Assembly: GCA_030740795.1 (NCBI GenBank)
Contig: JASLWO010000055.1
Location: 1-52,486, forward strand
Direction: 5' to 3'
Length of the DNA: 52,486 bases
Origin: Acidimicrobiales bacterium
Lineage (GTDB): Bacteria; Actinomycetota; Acidimicrobiia; Acidimicrobiales; UBA8592
A model generated the notes under the pieces. It saw only the letters and a program-made list of their open reading frames with translations. It was not told the origin of the DNA and searched no databases. A program made the position numbers and the translations under genes. Positions 27,229 to 35,571 of the stretch are shown piece after piece (position 1 is the first letter of the stretch; the number at the start of each line of letters is the position of its first letter).

Positions 27229-27316
27229 GGAAGGTTGCCAGAGCGGACGAATGGGGCGGCCTCGAAAGCCGTTGTGGCGCTTAGCGTCACCGTGGGTTCG
27301 AATCCCACACCTTCCG
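27229..27316 (+). tRNA. tRNA-Ser (anticodon CGA)
   Basis: Acceptor arms GGAAGGT/ACCTTCC pair fully (27229-27235 and 27309-27315), discriminator G at 27316, and CCA is encoded at 27317-27319. The anticodon stem and loop read CGGCCTCGAAAGCCG, giving anticodon CGA. The long variable arm (GTGGCGCTTAGCGTCAC) is characteristic of serine tRNA. Confidence 0.97.
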
Positions 27317-27323
27317 CCAATTT

Positions 27324-28541
27324 TTATTTATTCGCTCGTGTCCGTTTTAAAACCGGCTCAGCGAGACCAAGTGCGGTATCTGCGAACCGAAGAACTTTCC
27401 CTGCCGCCCCAGATGTGGAGTTATCCACCAGATTACCCATTACCTGCAACGTTATGTTAGCCATCAATTCATTAGCGACAGCGACGCGAAGACCTGATCG
27501 CAAAATAAGAGGATGCCCTATGAGAAAAGAAAAACGACGACCTGTTCTAAGAAAACCATCAAACCGGTCTCCAATAATCTCATCGTACCTTTCAGGAGCT
27601 GTCTCCGGGTCTTCTAAAAACAAGTCAGATACAAGCATCCCTGATTCGAGACTGTAATCAATACCCTCTCCGTTCATTGGGTTAATAAGACCGGCAGCAT
27701 CACCGACCGCAGCCCAGCCGGGCCCATGACGCTTTTGCGATGTCATAGGAAGCCGCCATGCACGAGGTTTCTCAAGATAAGGTCCCACTTCCCACTCATC
27801 TGCGATTAGGTCCCGATAGAGGTCACAAAGCGTGTTCAGGTTTAGTTTCTTAAACCCTTTCATCGTAGAGAGAGCTCCTACCCCAAGATTCACAGTTCCG
27901 TTTCCTGTTGGAAACATCCATCCATAACCGGGGATAGGTGTTCCATTGCCATCACGCATTGCGAGCGAAGCCTCCAAATACCGGTCAGCGTGTCGTGGAC
28001 TTTCAACGTATGTTCGTATGGCAACCCCATACGGTTCTCCCGCTTTTCGTTCTGTCCCTAACATGCGGGCAACTTCTCCAGGGGCTCCAGAAGCAGCAAC
28101 GACTAAATCAGCAGTCCACGTATCTACCCCCGAAGACACACCAATGACTCTTTTCTCTTTAAAAACAGGGAGCACCTTTGAGTTATAGAAAATTTCAGCT
28201 CCCGCTTTGGAAGCGGTTTCGAGTAGATGAGCATCAAGTTCCCTACGAGTCCAAACCGCTCCGAATGGTGGGAAATTACCCCCACTAGGCCACTCCAATT
28301 CCCTACGGGCTTTTCCGGCGATCATTCTTAAACCATCTATTTTATGAACCCCTTCAAAATTGATCTGGAGTTTTTGTAAAGCGCCAATAGCTCTAGGGGT
28401 TAAACCATCACCACAAACTTTGTCCCTACCCGAAGAAGCTCTTTCAAAGATAGCCACCGAAGCCCCACCTCTGGCAGCTTGAATAGCGGTGGCAGCCCCT
28501 GCGGGACCTCCGCCAATAACGGCAATGTCAAAATGGTTCAC
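27324..28541 (-). CDS. Geranylgeranyl-reductase-family flavoprotein (MenJ/ChlP-like)
   Basis: A 405-residue FAD-dependent reductase beginning with the dinucleotide motif VIGGGPAGAATA (about 8-19) and containing the family signature DKVCGDGLTPRAIGAL (about 40-55), plus GWMFPTGNG and VGDAAGLINPMNGEGI (about 290) for FAD binding. Family members saturate isoprenoid chains: geranylgeranyl groups in lipids or the menaquinone side chain (mycobacterial MenJ). Menaquinone reduction is a reasonable guess for an actinobacterium but not shown. Its stop lies 7 nt from the tRNA-Ser end. Confidence 0.83.
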   Translation of the reverse strand: MNHFDIAVIGGGPAGAATAIQAARGGASVAIFERASSGRDKVCGDGLTPRAIGALQKLQINFEGVHKIDGLRMIAGKARRELEWPSGGNFPPFGAVWTRRELDAHLLETASKAGAEIFYNSKVLPVFKEKRVIGVSSGVDTWTADLVVAASGAPGEVARMLGTERKAGEPYGVAIRTYVESPRHADRYLEASLAMRDGNGTPIPGYGWMFPTGNGTVNLGVGALSTMKGFKKLNLNTLCDLYRDLIADEWEVGPYLEKPRAWRLPMTSQKRHGPGWAAVGDAAGLINPMNGEGIDYSLESGMLVSDLFLEDPETAPERYDEIIGDRFDGFLRTGRRFSFLIGHPLILRSGLRVAVANELMANITLQVMGNLVDNSTSGAAGKVLRFADTALGLAEPVLKRTRANK

Positions 28542-28603
28542 GAACTCCAGCGTGCCTAATGATGAAAGAGAATGCGTACTTTTAAAGAAATTTTTTTAAG
28601 TAG

Positions 28604-29053
28604 CTAAATGCGCTTACTGTCAAAAAAATCAGCGACCATATTTCCACATTCCTCCTGAAGTATCCTCCCAGTCACTGAGAATTCATGGTTCAAACGCGGG
28701 TCGTTGCCCAACTGGTAAAGACTGCCTAGAGCACCGCTTTTAAGATCTTCAGCACCGAAAATAACCTGACCCACTCGGGCACTAAGAGCAGCTCCGGCGC
28801 ACATAGGGCATGGTTCAAGAGTGCTAACCAAAATGGCGCCATCCAGACGGGACGAACCCACGGCCGCTGCAGCATCACGAAGAGCGAGAACTTCAGCATG
28901 GGCAGTGGGGTCATCTAAAAGTTCACGTTCGTTATGACGAGCAGACAATACCTTTCCATCTAAAACCACAAGTGCCCCAACTGGCACGTCATCATGCTCT
29001 AATGCTTTCCCAGCTTCCAGAATAGCTAAGCCCATTAATTCTTCATCGGTCAC
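28604..29053 (-). CDS. tadA: tRNA-specific adenosine deaminase
   Basis: A 149-residue deaminase that should convert A34 to inosine in tRNA-Arg(ACG). The zinc site is complete: HAE (His52, Glu54) and PCPMC (Cys82, Cys85). Substrate-recognition features such as the NERE segment and a C-terminal helix are present. A 4-nt overlap with the upstream SnoaL-like gene suggests coupling. Length matches the TadA family. Confidence 0.93.
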   Translation of the reverse strand: MTDEELMGLAILEAGKALEHDDVPVGALVVLDGKVLSARHNERELLDDPTAHAEVLALRDAAAAVGSSRLDGAILVSTLEPCPMCAGAALSARVGQVIFGAEDLKSGALGSLYQLGNDPRLNHEFSVTGRILQEECGNMVADFFDSKRI

Positions 29054-29613
29054 TCTTCGCCTCCTTCTAGATAAAGTCCGTTCTCTTCAACATGTGCGGT
29101 CAATGACTGGAAAAACCATTTCCCGCCTTGTTTCACGTACTGGTCCTCATACCGTCCGATAACCCTGTAATATCCACCATTTTTATGAGTGTAAAGCATA
29201 ATGAACTTCCATGATCCTCTCGCTCGATTTCCATCAATACGAATAACCGGATTTGCCACTATATGACTTGAGCGTTTGATAAAACCCGCTGCACGAAGAC
29301 CAAACATGAATTCCGAAATCTCTTTCTTTCCTGTTTGTTTACGATCGTCAGCATTTTTTGTCCCCCCAACTTGTTGCCAAGTCCCATTTTTTACAAAAAG
29401 CGCAGCGACAGCATCACCATCATGATCACTGTCGCAAGCATCACAATAAGCGGCTTTCAATTTTCTGATAGCTTCGATATCTTCAAGTTCCACGAGCCGG
29501 CTATGTGTATCTTCAGCGATCAAACCTGTAGTCACATCAACCCGATTCCTCTGCTTAGCCAATTTTCGTTCCAACCGTGAGAGGCTTTTCCTTTTTCTCC
29601 AACTACTTTTCAT
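29050..29613 (-). CDS. SnoaL/NTF2-like fold protein
   Basis: A 187-residue protein. A basic, helical N-terminus (about 1-40, rich in Lys/Arg) leads into an NTF2-like domain (about 45-180) with the pattern LEDIEAIRKLKAAYCDACD, DAVAALFVKNGTW and KWFFQSL. Such folds occur in polyketide cyclases, steroid isomerases and ring-hydroxylating dioxygenase beta subunits; no specific activity is assigned. The long basic extension is uncommon. It is coupled to tadA and diverges from the serine hydrolase with 81 nt between starts. Confidence 0.72.
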   Translation of the reverse strand: MKSSWRKRKSLSRLERKLAKQRNRVDVTTGLIAEDTHSRLVELEDIEAIRKLKAAYCDACDSDHDGDAVAALFVKNGTWQQVGGTKNADDRKQTGKKEISEFMFGLRAAGFIKRSSHIVANPVIRIDGNRARGSWKFIMLYTHKNGGYYRVIGRYEDQYVKQGGKWFFQSLTAHVEENGLYLEGGEE

Positions 29614-29694
29614 AACTGCATCTTAAAGAATGAATCAAACTTCGCAAACAAAGCGAAACTCTTCTACATTAAAAAGAGAAGATCGGGGGAGATA

Positions 29695-30858
29695 GTGGAA
29701 GTTAAAGGAACATACGACGAACGATTCTCTGGAGTCGCGGAAGCCTTACAACGAAACTTTCAAGATCCAGGAGAAATAGGGGCTTCTGTCGCCGTCATGC
29801 ATGAAGGCGAACTAGTAGTTGATATTTGGGCTGGGCATACAGACCCTGAGAGAGCAAACCCTTGGGAACATGACACAATCACCAATGTCTGGTCTACAAC
29901 AAAGACAATGACGGCTATCTCTGCCTTAGTTCTTGCAGATCGTGGAGAATTAGATTTCTTTAGACCAGTTGCGGATTACTGGCCTGAGTTCGGGGCAAAA
30001 GGAAAAAAGGATATCGAAGTTCGCCACATCATGTCACACACTTCAGGTCTTTCAGGTTGGGGTAAGAAAATTACGATGGAAGAGGTTTGCGACTGGGAAA
30101 AATCCACTTCCATACTCGCTGCGCAAAAACCCTGGTGGAAACCCGGAACTGCATCCGGATACCACATGTTGAACCAAGGTCATCTCGTAGGGGAGGTTGT
30201 TAGGCGAATAACAGGGGTTTCGCTTGGAACTTTTTTTGCAAAAGAAATAGCTGAGCCATTAGGAGCAGATTTCCACATCGGTTTAGATGAAAAAGATTTC
30301 CACCGAGTTTCTAATGTTGTATACCCGACAGAAGAGATAAAGGATCAACTGAAAGATCTCACAAAATCTTTAGCTAAATATCGCATCAGTGGGAAGGTAG
30401 CAATGAAAACCTTCATGAACCCAAACCCAGACGACAATTCAGCATGGACTGACTGGTGGAGAAAAGCTGAAGTTCCTGCTGCGAATGGTCATGGGAATGC
30501 CCGATCCGTCGCAACCATACAAGGGTTGATTAGCAATGGGGGAGAAATCAATGGCGTCAAATTACTTAAGCCAGAAACGATAGATCTAATCTTCCAAGAA
30601 CAATCACATGGACCAGATCTGGTCCTCCTTATGCCTCTTCGTTTCGGAATTGGGTATGGGTTACCAAATGAAGAATTCCCCTTCTTGCCACAAGATGGCA
30701 AGGTCTGTTTTTGGGGAGGGTGGGGTGGATCTCTCATTGTTAACGATGTTGATCGAAAACTAACTGTGAGTTACATGATGAATAAAATGATGCAAACAGT
30801 AATGGGAGACCCTCGAGGGCTAGGGATTCTTGAGGCAGCCTATAAATCACTAGATTGA
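29695..30858 (+). CDS. Class C beta-lactamase-fold serine hydrolase (esterase type)
   Basis: A 387-residue serine hydrolase of the beta-lactamase/transpeptidase-like family. The nucleophile motif SxxK is STTK (about 68-71), and the Tyr motif is in GYHMLN (about 160-165, Y-x-M where many have YxN). There is no signal peptide, so it is likely cytoplasmic, like EstB-type esterases rather than true beta-lactamases. The start is GTG 29695, preceded by GGGGGA. Its stop lies just before tRNA-Ser on the opposite strand. Confidence 0.83.
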   Translation: MEVKGTYDERFSGVAEALQRNFQDPGEIGASVAVMHEGELVVDIWAGHTDPERANPWEHDTITNVWSTTKTMTAISALVLADRGELDFFRPVADYWPEFGAKGKKDIEVRHIMSHTSGLSGWGKKITMEEVCDWEKSTSILAAQKPWWKPGTASGYHMLNQGHLVGEVVRRITGVSLGTFFAKEIAEPLGADFHIGLDEKDFHRVSNVVYPTEEIKDQLKDLTKSLAKYRISGKVAMKTFMNPNPDDNSAWTDWWRKAEVPAANGHGNARSVATIQGLISNGGEINGVKLLKPETIDLIFQEQSHGPDLVLLMPLRFGIGYGLPNEEFPFLPQDGKVCFWGGWGGSLIVNDVDRKLTVSYMMNKMMQTVMGDPRGLGILEAAYKSLD

Positions 30859-30867
30859 TAAGTTGAG

Positions 30868-30952
30868 CGGAGGAGGTGGGATTCGAACCCACGGTGGGTT
30901 GCCCCACACACGCTTTCCAAGCGTGCCGATTCGGCCGCTCTCGCACTCCTCC
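30868..30952 (-). tRNA. tRNA-Ser (anticodon GGA)
   Basis: On the minus strand, acceptor arms GGAGGAG (30952-30946) and CTCCTCC (30875-30869) pair, with discriminator G at 30868. The anticodon arm CACGC-TTGGAAA-GCGTG gives anticodon GGA. The variable arm (GTGGGGCAACCCAC) is long, as in serine tRNAs. CCA is not encoded. Confidence 0.96.
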
Positions 30953-31107
30953 CGATTCTCTACTTCAAAAGTATCAAACGAATACTCAGCGTAGTGAACA
31001 AAACTCTTAAAGCAAACTGTCAATAAGTTGAGTCATGTAAACGACTCAGCTTCTTTGGATGATCCTAAACTTCTTCAGCTACGCTAAAGATATATCCGTT
31101 TTTGGAT

Positions 31108-31213
31108 GTGACGATTGGGTCCTGTGCAAATAGTACCCGTGAACCGAGTCAGGGCCGGAAGGCAGCAGCTCTCAGCGGAACTACTGTTGTGCCGCAGATA
31201 GCCTAATCGTCGC
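31108..31213 (+). ncRNA. ffs: Signal recognition particle RNA, small bacterial type
   Basis: The core GTCAGGGCCGGAAGGCAGCAGC (31148-31169) holds the Ffh-binding GGAAG tetraloop hairpin with flanking symmetric loops typical of 4.5S RNA. The ends close by an 11-bp helix (GACGATTGGGT 31110-31120 with GCCTAATCGTC 31201-31211, two G-T pairs). It directs ribosomes making membrane proteins to FtsY. Location just upstream of dnaX is common in Actinobacteria. Exact ends may differ by a few bases. Confidence 0.92.
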
Positions 31214-31306
31214 TTCCAAGAACGGGTATTTAATTTTGCGAAAGAAATCACTACAGAATCACGATTGCTTTCCCCTATGGCACATCAGCCAACTAGTATT
31301 TGATCG

Positions 31307-32959
31307 ATGGCATATCAATCCCTGTACCGGCGATATCGCTCTGGAACTTTCAATGAGCTTGTAGGACAGAATCATGTCGTTACTGCACTCAAAAACGCAG
31401 TCACTGAGAATCGTGTTGGTCACGCCTATCTTTTCAGCGGTCCACGAGGGACAGGAAAAACAAGTACGGCAAGAATTCTCGGCAAAGCACTTAATTGCAC
31501 GGATCTTCAAGCAGAAGGGGAGCCGTGTTGTTCCTGTGAATCCTGTATTTCCTTTACTGAAGGAACTTCATATGATCTGCAAGAACTCGATGCTGCATCA
31601 AACAATGGTGTTGAAGCTGTCCGAGATCTAATTTCTAAAGTTGCTCTAGGTTCGCCAGGGCGCACTAAAATATATATCCTTGACGAAGTTCATATGCTTA
31701 CAGCTGGAGCAGAAAACGCTCTCCTAAAGACACTTGAAGAACCACCAAGTCATGTTGTATTTATCCTCGCTACCACCGAACCACATAAAGTCGCTCCTAC
31801 TATTCGGAGTCGAACACAACATTATGAGTTTGAACTACTACCCGCCGATAAGTTAGAGAAACATGTTCGCTGGATAGCCGAAGACGCGAAGTTAGTTGTT
31901 AGCGACGAAATGGTTGAATATGTTCTTCGGGCAGGTGGAGGTTCGGCTCGGGATACTCTCTCCGCTTTAGAGCAAGTTGTTACCGCAGGAGGGATCCCAA
32001 ACGATGATGATTTTCTGGGAACTATCCTCTCAGGAATTGCCCAATCTGATCCTTCATTAGTTGTGAATGGACTTAGCCAAGCAATCCGTTCCGGAAGAGA
32101 TCCGAGAATAATAGGGGAGTCATTGGTTGATCGCCTTCGAGATGGTTTCTTACTTGCACTCAATGCACCAACAGAACATTTTTCTGAACATCAAAAAAAT
32201 CTCGCAAACGAACTTGCGGGTATTATCAAATTAGCAACCCTGACTAGGTCGTTAGAAACAATTGGATCAGCGTTGATTGGGATGCGCCAGTCAGCGGACC
32301 CGCGTATAGACCTTGAAGTAGCGCTAATACGACTAACCCATCCTGAACTCAGTACTGAAATCGGGGCTCTTGTTGAACGGATTGAAAGGTTGGAAAGTGG
32401 GATAAAACACCCACAGCCAACCACCACACCACAACCAGACATCAAGGAGGAACCTGCTAAACAAAAAAAAGAAAAACAATCGGAAAACCAATCTGTGGGC
32501 ACATCACAACCAGTAGACCAAGTCAAGAACGAAAAGATCGAAAATATTGGAATTGATCAACAACAAGTTGAACAATCATGGAGTCAAGCCAAAGAATCAC
32601 TCAAAGGATTAACTAAAGCTCTCTTCAAAGAGTTAAATATTAACGTTGGAGATGATGGCACTATCTACTTAGTCGCACCGAATGAAACACACCGCCAAAA
32701 ATGCGAAGACCGAATAGATGAAGCAAGAAATGCTTTAAATCAACATCTAGGACAGGAAACAGCTTTAAAGATTCTTGTTTCTGAAACAAGACCAGTAAGG
32801 AAGAAAAAACCAAAAAAAGAGACAATCCTAAATGACGAAGAAATAATAATTACGAATCTGGACGAATTGAAAGACGCACCCATGGAATCCGGAGATGAAA
32901 TATCTCTTATTAACAAGAGTTTCCCCGGAGCGAAAATCGTAGAGCCGGATCAAGAATGA
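31307..32959 (+). CDS. dnaX: DNA polymerase III subunits gamma and tau
   Basis: A 550-residue clamp-loader ATPase. Domain I has Walker [11 protein letters not shown] (45-54, Lys51), a zinc-binding group of cysteines (Cys64, 74, 77, 80) and Walker B LDEVHML (about 125-131); domain III ends near residue 365, followed by a charged linker and a C-terminal domain expected to bind the polymerase. At codons 386-389 an A8-G run preceded by AGGAGG predicts a frameshift or slippage giving a 416-residue gamma-like form (see separate entry). It follows the SRP RNA and overlaps recR by 4 nt; the ybaB gene usually found between dnaX and recR is absent. Confidence 0.95.
   Translation: MAYQSLYRRYRSGTFNELVGQNHVVTALKNAVTENRVGHAYLFSGPRGTGKTSTARILGKALNCTDLQAEGEPCCSCESCISFTEGTSYDLQELDAASNNGVEAVRDLISKVALGSPGRTKIYILDEVHMLTAGAENALLKTLEEPPSHVVFILATTEPHKVAPTIRSRTQHYEFELLPADKLEKHVRWIAEDAKLVVSDEMVEYVLRAGGGSARDTLSALEQVVTAGGIPNDDDFLGTILSGIAQSDPSLVVNGLSQAIRSGRDPRIIGESLVDRLRDGFLLALNAPTEHFSEHQKNLANELAGIIKLATLTRSLETIGSALIGMRQSADPRIDLEVALIRLTHPELSTEIGALVERIERLESGIKHPQPTTTPQPDIKEEPAKQKKEKQSENQSVGTSQPVDQVKNEKIENIGIDQQQVEQSWSQAKESLKGLTKALFKELNINVGDDGTIYLVAPNETHRQKCEDRIDEARNALNQHLGQETALKILVSETRPVRKKKPKKETILNDEEIIITNLDELKDAPMESGDEISLINKSFPGAKIVEPDQE
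32445..32556 (+). promoter_or_regulatory. Predicted programmed frameshift/slippage site in dnaX
   Basis: An SD-like AGGAGG (32445-32450) lies 13 nt before a slippery A AAA AAA heptamer (32464-32470, within A8 at 32463-32470, then G). In the zero frame these are CAA AAA AAA GAA. A -1 shift, or one extra A added by RNA polymerase, leads to AGA and, after 28 codons, TGA at 32554-32556, giving a 416-residue product. E. coli dnaX uses the same elements, SD-like sequence plus A-rich heptamer, and Thermus uses slippage on an A run. No strong downstream stem is seen. Confidence 0.65.
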
Positions 32960-33564
32960 GTATCTACACACCCGCTGTGCAGTTGTTAATTGATGAATTA
33001 GGGAAACTCCCTGGAGTTGGACCTAAATCAGCACAGAGAATCGCATTCCACTTAGTCAAACTTCCTGAACAGGATGCTTTACGGTTAGCGAATGCAATCA
33101 ACGAAGCGAAAGAGAAAGTCCGCTTTTGTGAAATCTGCTTTAACATGAGCGACACTAACCAGTGTGAGATTTGCGTAGACCAACGTAGGGACCCAGCCAT
33201 TATCTGCGTTGTGGAAGAGCCCAGAGATATTGTCGCTGTTGAAAAAACGCATGAATACAGAGGGTATTACCATGTACTGCAAGGCGCTATTAACCCCATT
33301 GATGGGATCGGACCAGAACAATTAAAGATCCGTGAACTTCTCCAGCGTTTACAAGAAGGATCCATTGAAGAAGTTATTCTTTGCACTAACCCGAATATTG
33401 AAGGGGAAGCCACCGCCATGTATTTGGCGAAGCTAATAGGACCCTTGGGCATCCCGGTAACTAGAATCGCCAGTGGCCTTCCAGTCGGCGGAGATCTTGA
33501 ATACGCAGATGAGCTTACATTAGGCCGTGCCATAGAAGGTCGAAGAGCGATAACTGGTAGTTAA
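32956..33564 (+). CDS. recR: Recombination mediator RecR
   Basis: A 202-residue RecR, acting with RecF/RecO to load RecA on gapped DNA. It contains the helix-hairpin-helix [16 protein letters not shown] (about 18-33), the Cys4 zinc finger [16 protein letters not shown] (Cys57, 60, 69, 72 approximately), and the Toprim domain from [10 protein letters not shown] with [12 protein letters not shown] near the end. It starts inside the last codons of dnaX by an ATGA overlap, implying coupled translation. Length is standard. Confidence 0.95.
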   Translation: MSIYTPAVQLLIDELGKLPGVGPKSAQRIAFHLVKLPEQDALRLANAINEAKEKVRFCEICFNMSDTNQCEICVDQRRDPAIICVVEEPRDIVAVEKTHEYRGYYHVLQGAINPIDGIGPEQLKIRELLQRLQEGSIEEVILCTNPNIEGEATAMYLAKLIGPLGIPVTRIASGLPVGGDLEYADELTLGRAIEGRRAITGS

Positions 33565-33567
33565 AAA

Positions 33568-33584
33568 CTCGGGAAAAAACCGAG
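33568..33584 (+). terminator. Short hairpin after recR, possible terminator
   Basis: Four bases after the recR stop, CTCGG (33568-33572) and CCGAG (33580-33584) form a 5-bp stem around an A-rich loop. No T-run follows on the plus strand, so intrinsic termination is not certain; a longer 7-bp hairpin (CTGGCGA/TCGCCAG, 33589-33611) follows immediately and could add to it. Confidence 0.4.
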
Positions 33585-33869
33585 GCGACTGGCGAGTGGT
33601 GAGTTCGCCAGCCACCAACGGAGGAGGGGAAATCTAATTTCCATTGCGCAGATATCCACACCCAATGGAAAAACCAAGTATGAGGATATAAATGCCTATT
33701 CTTTAAACTGTGGGTATTTAACCCACAAGATTACATTTAGGTTACATTACGACATTTGGGTTGTCAAATCAGCTAAAAACTGGGGAGAAACCCTAAAAAT
33801 CATTGAATTCTCATGTTACTAGCCGTAATTTCAACGAAATAAACAGATTATTGATAAAAAGACCGCGAA
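33585..33869. other. Convergent non-coding gap with several perfect hairpins; possible structured RNA
   Basis: About 285 nt between recR (plus) and the thiolase (minus), with no convincing gene. It holds perfect inverted repeats: CTGGCGA/TCGCCAG (33589-33611), GGAAAT/ATTTCC (33628-33642), TTTCCATTG/CAATGGAAA (33638-33671) and TGTGGGT/ACCCACA (33709-33727). The second and third share bases 33638-33642 and exclude each other, as in switch-like RNAs. The rest is AT-rich. It may be a small RNA, processed 3' UTR or bidirectional terminator; no known RNA family is recognised. Confidence 0.5.
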
Positions 33870-35051
33870 CTACGGGACCCTAAGGATAAGAGCATCTCCT
33901 TGACCTCCACCACCGCACAGTGCAGCAGCCCCAATTCCCCCTCCGCGCCTCTTCAGTTCATAAGCGAGAGTCAACGCCAAACGGTTTCCAGACATCCCTA
34001 TTGGATGCCCCAACGCAATAGCGCCACCATTAACATTCACTATTTCATTTGAAATACCTAACTCAGAAACTGAAGCAACTGACACAGCGGCAAATGCTTC
34101 ATTAATTTCAAATAGGTCTATATCGTCAATAGTAATTTCACTGCCTTCCAATGCATTAATAATTGCTCGAGATGGCTGAGTAAGAAGACTTGTATCAGGA
34201 CCAGCTACCTGCCCATATGAAACAAGTTCAGCCATTGGTTCAATTCCATGACGTTTAGCGAAATTCCTGGAAACAACGATTACAGCAGAACCCCCGTCAG
34301 ATATCTGACTAGCGTTACCAGCTGTGATATTTCCACTTTCTGCAAATGCGGGACGCAACTTTCCTAAACTTTCCAAATCAGTCCCTGAGCGTACCCCTTC
34401 ATCAACTTCAAACACGATAGGGTCTCCTCGTCTTTGAGGAATCTCAACGCAAATAATTTCCTCACGAAGGGAACCAGACTCAATTCCAGCCACCGCTCGA
34501 CGGTGAGATTCAGCTGCTACTAAATCCTGAGATCTTCGATCAATCTGGGCAGTAGCTGAATACCGTTCTGTACCTTCCCCCATCAATTCCTTTTCAAGGG
34601 CGCAATACAGACCATCATGTTGAATCACATCCAACATTTCAGCATTGCCATACTTATATCCACCACGTCCTTTAGGAACTAGATACGGAGCGTTCGTCAT
34701 AGATTCCATTCCACCAGCAACAACAACTTCAGCATCTCCTGCATCCACCATCTGAGCAGCGAGATAAATCGCATTTAAACCAGACAGGCAAACCTTATTG
34801 ATAGTAATAGCGGGAACAGACATCGGGATTCCAGCAGCACAGGCCGCCTGACGTGCAGTTACCTGCCCTGCGCCTGCCTGAAGAACCTGACCCATAATTA
34901 CATAATCTACGACATTAGGTTCAAGACCAGCCCGTTCCAATGCACCTCTAATCGCCAATCCACCTAAATCTGAACCAGAGAAACTAGACAATGAACCGGA
35001 CAATTTACCAATAGGGGTTCTCGCTCCAGCGAGAATGACTGCATCTACCAT
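33870..35051 (-). CDS. Acetyl-CoA C-acetyltransferase (thiolase)
   Basis: A 393-residue type II thiolase with the full catalytic set: the acylated Cys in NKVCLSGL (about 89), His in NGGAIALGHPIG (about 350) and the second Cys in CGGGGQGDAL near the end. It can condense two acetyl-CoA or cleave 3-ketoacyl-CoA. The start is set at ATG 35051 because GGAG lies 6 nt upstream and the N-terminus VDAVILAGARTPIG matches the family; an upstream TTG would add 15 unlikely residues. It is divergent from the methylmalonyl-CoA epimerase gene, with about 80 nt between. Confidence 0.93.
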   Translation of the reverse strand: MVDAVILAGARTPIGKLSGSLSSFSGSDLGGLAIRGALERAGLEPNVVDYVIMGQVLQAGAGQVTARQAACAAGIPMSVPAITINKVCLSGLNAIYLAAQMVDAGDAEVVVAGGMESMTNAPYLVPKGRGGYKYGNAEMLDVIQHDGLYCALEKELMGEGTERYSATAQIDRRSQDLVAAESHRRAVAGIESGSLREEIICVEIPQRRGDPIVFEVDEGVRSGTDLESLGKLRPAFAESGNITAGNASQISDGGSAVIVVSRNFAKRHGIEPMAELVSYGQVAGPDTSLLTQPSRAIINALEGSEITIDDIDLFEINEAFAAVSVASVSELGISNEIVNVNGGAIALGHPIGMSGNRLALTLAYELKRRGGGIGAAALCGGGGQGDALILRVP

Positions 35052-35131
35052 CTCAACTCCAATCAACAAAATAAACCTAGCTAGCCAATAACACATTTAC
35101 ACTGAAACAACAGAAAACTTTGGAGCTCGCA

Positions 35132-35533
35132 ATGATACTTTCAGAAATTGACCATATCGCTATCGCCGTTAACGATTTAGAAGCAGCTATTTCCTACTAT
35201 CAGGCAGCATTCGGGGCAACGATACATCACCGAGAAATCGTCGAAAGCGATGGAGTTGAAGAGGCACTGATAAAAGTAGCGGAAAGCTATATCCAACTCA
35301 CTTCAGCGACAAATGAAGATTCACCAATAGCGAAATTCTTGGAGAAACGAGGAGAAGGCCTGCACCATATTGGTTACCGAGTAGATGATTGTGCAGCGGC
35401 CCTTCAAGCAATGATTAATGCAGGAGCACGCCCCATTGATCAAACTCCAAGACCCGGATCACGAGGGACCACAGTTGCTTTCATACATCCAAAAGGATCT
35501 TTTGGAACCCTGATAGAACTAGTTCAAGAATAG
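35132..35533 (+). CDS. mce: Methylmalonyl-CoA epimerase
   Basis: A 133-residue VOC-fold epimerase that interconverts (R)- and (S)-methylmalonyl-CoA. EIDHIAIAVNDLEAAISYY gives the first His ligand (His8 or so), and GEGLHHIGYRVDD (about 87-99) and the C-terminal GTLIELVQ supply the others, as in actinobacterial epimerases. ATG 35132 is chosen because GGAG is 6 nt upstream. It should work with propionyl-CoA carboxylase (pccB at 43280); the mutase is not in the window. Confidence 0.88.
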   Translation: MILSEIDHIAIAVNDLEAAISYYQAAFGATIHHREIVESDGVEEALIKVAESYIQLTSATNEDSPIAKFLEKRGEGLHHIGYRVDDCAAALQAMINAGARPIDQTPRPGSRGTTVAFIHPKGSFGTLIELVQE

Positions 35534-35571
35534 GAATAAAACCACAATAGGATTTGTGGCAAACTGCGAAA

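Noticed and set aside
27181-27657. 158-codon plus-strand frame
   Set aside because: It runs across the tRNA-Ser gene and antisense to the geranylgeranyl-reductase gene, so it is unlikely to be translated.
29695-30858. True beta-lactamase resistance gene
   Set aside because: SxxK is present, but there is no signal peptide and the Tyr motif is not YxN; EstB-type esterase is more likely.
33589-33616. H-type pseudoknot between the loop GTGG and downstream CCAC
   Set aside because: The connecting loops would be zero-length across a 7-bp stem, so the two pairings are more likely alternatives than a pseudoknot.
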